NCBI GenBank assembly: GCA_964607425.1
Contig: CAZSKQ010000072.1
Location: 1-18,393, forward strand
From: IDS-8 sp964607425
GTDB lineage: Bacteria > Pseudomonadota > Gammaproteobacteria > Steroidobacterales > Woeseiaceae
Length of the DNA: 18,393 nucleotides
Direction: 5' to 3'
The position numbers and the translations under genes are program-made. Positions 13,707 to 18,393 of this stretch are shown here, one piece after another (the first letter of the stretch is position 1; every line of letters starts with the position of its first letter). Below the pieces are notes generated by a model. It was not told where the DNA came from and did not search any database. It saw only the letters and a list, made by a program, of their open reading frames with translations.

Positions 13707-14270
13707 ATGCACACTCCAGACGACAAACGCGCACCGGGCGGTGTCCCGGCGGGCCGCGCTATGCCGAGCTTCCGGGCCCCCGAACCGATGGACGGCGCGC
13801 GGGTGCACGACCTCGTTGCCGCTTGCCCGCCGCTGGACCGGAACTCGCTTTACTGCAATCTCCTGCAGTGCACCCATTTTGCCGATACCTGCATTCTCGC
13901 CGAACAGGGCGAGCAGCTTCTCGGCTGGATCTCCGGTTACCGGCCGCCCGCCGAGCCATCGACGCTGTTTGTCTGGCAGGTGGCGGTGCATGAGGCCGCC
14001 CGCGGCAGGGGGCTCGCCGGGAGGCTACTGGCGGCGCTGGTGGGCCGGTCCGCGGCAACGCCCGTCCGCTTCATCAAGACGACGGTGACACCCGGCAACG
14101 ACGCCTCGCGGGCGCTCTTCCGTTCGGTCGCGCGACGCTCCGGCGCGCCAATGCGCGAACAGTCCGGCTTCGAGAAGGACACCCATTTACGCGGCCGCCA
14201 CGACAGCGAGCGGCTGATCGTCGTCGGGCCGATTCCCGAGGCGCATGGACGTGTGTCGTCCGTCTCCTGA
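13707..14270 (+). CDS. ectA: L-2,4-diaminobutyrate N-gamma-acetyltransferase
   Basis: EctA transfers acetyl from acetyl-CoA to diaminobutyrate, giving N-gamma-acetyldiaminobutyrate, the ectoine precursor. This GNAT-fold protein (187 residues) shows the EctA landmarks: CPPLDRNSLY (40-49), THFADTC (56-62), FVWQVAVHEAARGRGLAGRLL (88-108) with the acetyl-CoA loop RGRGLA, TTVTPGNDASRALFR (125-139), and FEKDTHLRGRHDSERL near the end. The start is uncertain: ATG 13707 has no ribosome site and would be almost leaderless. ATG 13761 begins just before the conserved domain and would give a 169-residue protein with a 60-nt leader; TTG 13701 overlaps the operator. It is the first gene of the ect operon, 39 nt before ectB. 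Confidence 0.93.
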   Translation: MHTPDDKRAPGGVPAGRAMPSFRAPEPMDGARVHDLVAACPPLDRNSLYCNLLQCTHFADTCILAEQGEQLLGWISGYRPPAEPSTLFVWQVAVHEAARGRGLAGRLLAALVGRSAATPVRFIKTTVTPGNDASRALFRSVARRSGAPMREQSGFEKDTHLRGRHDSERLIVVGPIPEAHGRVSSVS

Positions 14271-14309
14271 ACCCGACTGCCGGTTTTCACTCATGAACCC
14301 GAGGAACCC

Positions 14310-15617
14310 ATGACTGCAACAGACAGCACGACTGCCGAACCTGCCATGGAGACTTTCGAAATGCTCGAATCCCAGGTTCGCAGCTACTCGCGTCACTTCC
14401 CCGCCATCTTCGATCGTGCCCGCGGCTCGACGCTGCGCGCGCGCAACGGCTCGAAATACCTGGATTTCCTGATGGGCTGCTCGACGCTGAATTACGGGCA
14501 CAACCATCCGGCGCTGAAGCGCGCGCTCATCGAGTACATCGAGAGCGACGGGATCACGCACAGCCTCGACATGTACTCCAAGGCCAAGGAGCGTTTCCTG
14601 GTCGAGTTCTTCGAGACCATCCTGAAGCCGCGCAACCTCGACTACGTCGTGCAGTTTCCCGGGCCGACCGGGGCGAACGCCGTCGAGGCGGCGTTGAAGC
14701 TCGCGCGCAAGGTCACGGGCCGAGACAACGTCATCGCCTTCACCAACGGCTTCCACGGCGTCACCCTGGGAGCGCTCGCGTGCACGGGTAACCGGCACCA
14801 CCGCGAAGGCGCCGCCACCCGGCTGGAGGGAGTCACGCACATGCCCTATGACGGCTATCTCGGCCCCGGCATCGACACGGCGGACTACCTCGACAAGGTG
14901 CTGTCGGACCCATCGAGCGGCGTCGACGCGCCGGCGGCCGTGATCGTCGAGACGGTGCAGGGCGAAGGCGGCATCAACGTCGCCGGTTACGAATGGCTGC
15001 GGGCGATTGCCGGTATTGCCCGCAGGCACGGCGCCCTGTTCATCGTGGATGACATCCAGGCGGGCGCCGGGCGTACCGGTACCTTCTTCAGCTTCGAGCC
15101 CTCCGGCGTGCGGCCGGATATCGTCACGATGGCGAAGTCGCTATCAGGGTACGGCCTGCCCATGGCCCTCGTGCTGATCGACCGGCAGTTCGACCAGTGG
15201 CTGCCCGGCGAGCACAACGGCACCTTCCGCGGCAACTGCCACGCTTTCGTCACCGCGCGTGCGGCACTCGAGACTTTCTGGCGCGACCGTTCCTTCGAGG
15301 CGTCGATCTTCGACAGGAGCGAGCTGGTAGGGCGCCGGCTGAACGAGATCGCGCGCCAGGCCCGGCCGCACCGCCTTACGGTCAAGGGCCGCGGCATGAT
15401 GCGCGGCATCGAAATGCCCTCCGGCGAGATTGCCGCCGCGGTGGTAAAAGCGGCGTTCGAGCGCGGGCTCGTCATCGAAACGAGCGGCCCGAACGACGAG
15501 GTCGTGAAATGTCTTGCGGCCCTGACTATCCAGGAAGACGAGCTCGAGGAGGGATTGTCGATCCTTTCCCGCGCCATCAGTGCCGTGTTTGAAAAGTCCG
15601 CGCGCGCCGCGGCCTGA
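14310..15617 (+). CDS. ectB: L-2,4-diaminobutyrate:2-oxoglutarate transaminase
   Basis: EctB converts aspartate beta-semialdehyde and glutamate to diaminobutyrate and 2-oxoglutarate using PLP. The 435-residue class III aminotransferase contains GCSTLNYGHNHPALK (56-70), the phosphate-cup PGPTGANAVEAALK (117-130), the NGFHG motif (146-150), FIVDDIQAGAGRTG (244-257) with a PLP-pyridine Asp at 247, and the Schiff-base lysine K276 in MAKSLSGYG. NGTFRGN follows at 303-309. Length is normal for EctB. GAGGA precedes the ATG. It lies between ectA and ectC in one transcription direction. Confidence 0.97.
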   Translation: MTATDSTTAEPAMETFEMLESQVRSYSRHFPAIFDRARGSTLRARNGSKYLDFLMGCSTLNYGHNHPALKRALIEYIESDGITHSLDMYSKAKERFLVEFFETILKPRNLDYVVQFPGPTGANAVEAALKLARKVTGRDNVIAFTNGFHGVTLGALACTGNRHHREGAATRLEGVTHMPYDGYLGPGIDTADYLDKVLSDPSSGVDAPAAVIVETVQGEGGINVAGYEWLRAIAGIARRHGALFIVDDIQAGAGRTGTFFSFEPSGVRPDIVTMAKSLSGYGLPMALVLIDRQFDQWLPGEHNGTFRGNCHAFVTARAALETFWRDRSFEASIFDRSELVGRRLNEIARQARPHRLTVKGRGMMRGIEMPSGEIAAAVVKAAFERGLVIETSGPNDEVVKCLAALTIQEDELEEGLSILSRAISAVFEKSARAAA

Positions 15618-15639
15618 ATGCCAGACGGAGAGAGAACAG

Positions 15640-16032
15640 ATGATCATTCGGGATCTCGCGAGGGAAAAGAATACGCGCCGCAACGTGCGGAGCGACGGCT
15701 GGCATAGCGTTCGCCTGCTTTTGCAAGACGACCGCATGGGCTTTTCCTTCCACATCACCACCATCTATGCGGGCGCCGAGCTGCCGATGCACTACCGGCA
15801 TCACCTCGAGTCCGTGTATTGCGTCGCCGGTGAAGGATCGATCGAAAACGCGGCCACCGGCGAGGTTCACCCGATTCGCCCCGGCGTCATGTACGCCCTC
15901 GATCAGCACGACCGGCATGTCCTGCGCGCGACCACCGAAATGACCATGGCTTGCGTCTTCAATCCGCCGCTCAGCGGGCTGGAGGTACACGACGCGAGCG
16001 GTGCCTATCCCTTGCAGGCGAAGGCGGTTTGA
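15640..16032 (+). CDS. ectC: L-ectoine synthase
   Basis: EctC closes the ring of N-gamma-acetyldiaminobutyrate to ectoine with loss of water. The 130-residue cupin is of usual length. The iron ligands known from characterised EctC (Glu57, Tyr85, His93) are found at the same positions: E57 in HHLESVYCV, Y85 in GVMYALDQ and H93 in DRHVL. GWHSVRLL and MGFSFHITTI are also typical. The start ATG follows GGAGAGA with good spacing, 22 nt after ectB; ectD starts 3 nt after the stop. Confidence 0.97.
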   Translation: MIIRDLAREKNTRRNVRSDGWHSVRLLLQDDRMGFSFHITTIYAGAELPMHYRHHLESVYCVAGEGSIENAATGEVHPIRPGVMYALDQHDRHVLRATTEMTMACVFNPPLSGLEVHDASGAYPLQAKAV

Positions 16033-16035
16033 TCC

Positions 16036-16959
16036 ATGAGCCGCGAAGACCTTTATCCTTCCAGGGTCGAAGAGAAGCCGCGCATCCTGCGCCGCCGCGA
16101 CGATGTCGCCTATGGTGCCTGGAGGCCGGGCGCGCCGTTATCGGCGGCACAGACGCGCGCGTTCGCCCGCGACGGTTACATCGTGCTCCGGGATCTCTTC
16201 GCTGCGCGTGAAATCGAGGTCCTTTGCGCCGGCGCCGGCGCCTTGCGCAGCTCCCGCGGCGGCCTCGATCCGGAAACGGTGATAGCCGAGCCGGGCTCGG
16301 GCGCGGTGCGCTCGGTGTTCAAGGTGCACGCGCAGAGCGAGGTGTTCGCCAGGCTCGCGGCCGATGCACGGCTTGCGGAGGTCGCGCGCTTCCTGCTCGA
16401 CGACGATGTCTACCTGCACCAGACCCGCCTGAACTACAAGCCGGGTTTCAAAGGCAAGGAGTTCTACTGGCACTCCGATTTCGAGACCTGGCACGTCGAG
16501 GACGGCATGCCGCGTATGCGGGCGCTGTCGATGACGGTGCTGCTGACGGAGAACACCCCGCACAACGGACCGCTCATGCTGATGCCCGGTTCGCACCGCC
16601 ATTTCGTCGCCTGCGTCGGGGAGACGCCCGACGAGCACTACAAGCAGTCGCTCCGGAAGCAGGAATACGGCGTACCGGATGACGAGTCGCTCGCCTTCCT
16701 GGCCCGCGAGGGCGGCATCGAGGCGCCGGTCGGTCCCCCGGGTACCGTGGTCGTATTCGACTGCAATACGATGCACGGTTCCGCGAGCAACATCACTCCG
16801 TTCCCGCGCAGTAACGCGTTTATCGTCTACAACGCGGTGTCAAATGCGCTGGAAGCGCCCTTCGGGCCGGCGACGCCCCGGCCGGAGTTCATTGCGACGC
16901 GCCGGGCGATTGCCGCGCTCAGCCCCCGCGAGGGTCCGCTGCTGTCGAGCGCCGCATGA
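16036..16959 (+). CDS. ectD: Ectoine 5-hydroxylase (Fe(II)/2-oxoglutarate dioxygenase)
   Basis: EctD hydroxylates ectoine to 5-hydroxyectoine using oxygen and 2-oxoglutarate. The 307-residue product carries the EctD signature at 143-159 (FYWHSDFETWHVEDGMP), which includes iron ligands H146 and D148. The distal iron ligand H247 is in TMHGSASNITPF and the 2-oxoglutarate arginine is R258 (FPRSN). LNYKPGFKGKEF (132-143) and NTPHNGPLMLMPGSH (173-187) are also conserved. This separates it from generic PhyH proteins. It lies 3 nt after ectC, so the cell can probably make both ectoine and hydroxyectoine. Confidence 0.97.
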   Translation: MSREDLYPSRVEEKPRILRRRDDVAYGAWRPGAPLSAAQTRAFARDGYIVLRDLFAAREIEVLCAGAGALRSSRGGLDPETVIAEPGSGAVRSVFKVHAQSEVFARLAADARLAEVARFLLDDDVYLHQTRLNYKPGFKGKEFYWHSDFETWHVEDGMPRMRALSMTVLLTENTPHNGPLMLMPGSHRHFVACVGETPDEHYKQSLRKQEYGVPDDESLAFLAREGGIEAPVGPPGTVVVFDCNTMHGSASNITPFPRSNAFIVYNAVSNALEAPFGPATPRPEFIATRRAIAALSPREGPLLSSAA

Positions 16960-16986
16960 CATGACAGAAGGCAAGGAGGCAGGTAG

Positions 16987-18393
16987 GTGAACGGACGCCA
17001 CACGGTGGAGAAGATCGGCGGGACGTCGATCTCGGACACCGAGGCCGTGCTGGAGAATATCCTCATCGGCAAGCGCAAGGGTGCCGAACTCTACAACCGG
17101 ATCTTCGTCGTCTCCGCGTATGCCGGCATCACCGACCTGCTGCTGGAGAACAAGAAGACCGGCGAGCCCGGCGTGCACGCGCTGTTCGCGGACTCCGAAT
17201 CTGAATGGGCCTGGGGCGATGCCATCAGCGAGGTCGGCAATCGCATGCGGCGCATCAATTCCGGGATCTTCAGCGACTACGCCGATCTCCGCTGCGCCGA
17301 CCAGTTTGTGCGCGAACGCATAGAGGGTGTGCGGAGCTGCCTGCTCGACCTGCACCGGCTCTGCTCCTACGGGCACTTCAACCTGAACGAGCATCTCAAC
17401 ACCGTGGGTGAGATGCTCGCCGGTCTCGGCGAAGCGCACAGCGCGCACAACACCACCCTGCTACTGCAGCAGCACGGCGTCAACGCGGTCTTCGTCGACC
17501 TGACCGGCTGGCGCGACGAGTCCTGTCCGACGCTCGACGACAAGATCCTGAGCGTCCTTCCCGACCTGGAGCTCGACCAGGTTTTGCCGATCGTCACCGG
17601 CTACGCACATTTCGACGGCGGCGTCATCGAGAGATACGGGCGCGGCTACAGCGAGGTGACGTTGTCGCGCATCGCGGTGCTGACGCAGGCGCGTGAAGCC
17701 ATCATCCACAAGGAATTCCACCTGTCGAGCGCCGACCCGAAGCTGGTCGGCGAGCAACGGGTAAAGAAGATCGACCGCACCAACTACGATGTCGCCGACC
17801 AGCTATCGAATATGGGGATGGAGGCCATTCACCCGGGTGCGGCCAAGGGCCTGCGCCAGGCCGACATCCCGCTGCGCATCCGCAACACTTTCGATCCGGG
17901 CGATGCCGGCTCCGAGATCCGGGTCGGTTACGTGTCGCGGAGCCCTCGCGCCGAAATCATCACCGGAATGAGGAGCGTGTTCGCGCTGGAGTTCCTGGAG
18001 CAGGACATGGTCGGCGTCAAAGGTTATGACGCCGCCATTCTTGAAACCCTCAAGCGGCACCGGGTGCGGGTCGTAACCAAGACCTCCAATGCCAACACCA
18101 TCGTGCATTACCTCGCAGGCTCCCTGCACGCCGTACGGCGGGTCAGCGACGAGCTGCAAAATGCCTTCGAGTCGTCCCGCATCTCGGTGCGCAAGGTGGC
18201 CATCGTCACGGCGATAGGCAGCGACCTTAACCTGTCCGGGCTGACCGCCTTGGCCGTGGGGGCGCTCGCCGGGGCCGGCATCGAGGTGCTGGGCCTGCAC
18301 CAGCTCATCCGCAACGTGGACATCCTGTTCATCCTCGCCGAAGAGGACTTCGACAAGGCCGTCATTGCGCTGCACGAAGCGTTGATCGAACGC
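16987..18393 (+). CDS. ask_ect: Ectoine-pathway aspartokinase (Ask_Ect), 3' end beyond window
   Basis: The frame opens with GTG 16987, 7 nt after AAGGAGG, and runs 469 codons to the window edge without a stop. It begins VEKIGGTSIS, the aspartokinase nucleotide-binding start, and continues with FVVSAYAGITD, GRGYSEVTLSRIAVL (about 219-233) and HKEFHLSSADPKLVG. Two ACT-type regions follow, at about 320-378 and 399-469 (VAIVTAIGSDLNLSG, GLHQLIRNVDILFIL). Ask_Ect isoforms lie in ect operons and supply aspartyl phosphate with altered feedback control; they are about this long, so only a few codons seem missing. It is 27 nt downstream of ectD in the same direction. The substitution of RGYSEVT for the usual RGGSDTT of housekeeping aspartokinases fits this branch. 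Confidence 0.93.
   Translation, partial: MNGRHTVEKIGGTSISDTEAVLENILIGKRKGAELYNRIFVVSAYAGITDLLLENKKTGEPGVHALFADSESEWAWGDAISEVGNRMRRINSGIFSDYADLRCADQFVRERIEGVRSCLLDLHRLCSYGHFNLNEHLNTVGEMLAGLGEAHSAHNTTLLLQQHGVNAVFVDLTGWRDESCPTLDDKILSVLPDLELDQVLPIVTGYAHFDGGVIERYGRGYSEVTLSRIAVLTQAREAIIHKEFHLSSADPKLVGEQRVKKIDRTNYDVADQLSNMGMEAIHPGAAKGLRQADIPLRIRNTFDPGDAGSEIRVGYVSRSPRAEIITGMRSVFALEFLEQDMVGVKGYDAAILETLKRHRVRVVTKTSNANTIVHYLAGSLHAVRRVSDELQNAFESSRISVRKVAIVTAIGSDLNLSGLTALAVGALAGAGIEVLGLHQLIRNVDILFILAEEDFDKAVIALHEALIER

Overview
The window looks like chromosome from a GC-rich, probably halotolerant proteobacterium, most likely a gammaproteobacterium. Support for this comes from a complete ectoine/hydroxyectoine gene set with its dedicated aspartokinase, a MaeB-type malic enzyme, REP palindromes carrying the GTAG tetranucleotide, several cyclic-di-GMP enzymes and strong sigma-54 promoter matches. 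The family or genus cannot be fixed from sequence reading alone.

Layout. 1-221 is non-coding and holds an 87-bp near-perfect hairpin and one REP. 222-2519 (minus) is maeB. 2520-2976 is a divergent intergenic region. 2977-4062 (plus) is a GAF-GGDEF diguanylate cyclase that runs tail to tail into 4166-6255 (minus), a translationally coupled pair made of a polytopic membrane protein and a VWA-fold lipoprotein. The gap between these convergent genes is a three-copy REP cluster whose outer copies supply both stop codons. 6557-9960 (plus) is a second coupled pair: a proline-rich lipoprotein resembling an ABC-type binding protein, and a membrane GGDEF-EAL protein.

10105-12929 reads as a small sigma-54 island. 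A consensus -24/-12 promoter precedes a DUF1028 gene, which overlaps (ATGA) a gene for a sigma-54-activator-like AAA+ protein whose GAFTGA loop is entirely replaced. Next, a PPOX-fold general-stress-type flavoprotein (minus) and a small secreted cysteine-containing protein (plus) diverge from a 110-bp spacer with a second consensus -24/-12 element facing the first gene and a one-mismatch element facing the second. Both predicted leaders are 26 nt.

12952-18393 is the compatible-solute locus: a divergent MarR regulator (ectR-like), then ectA-ectB-ectC-ectD and ask_ect on the plus strand. Ask_Ect supplies aspartyl phosphate for aspartate semialdehyde (via asd and the EctB substrate), EctB makes diaminobutyrate, EctA acetylates it, EctC cyclises it to ectoine, and EctD hydroxylates ectoine. 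A 27-bp palindrome sits at the ectA promoter and is the obvious candidate operator. ask_ect runs off the window end, probably only a few codons short of complete.

The most unusual material is the sigma-54 island with its GAFTGA-less activator homologue, the REP-derived stop codons, and the two lipoprotein/membrane-protein pairs whose functions are not established.
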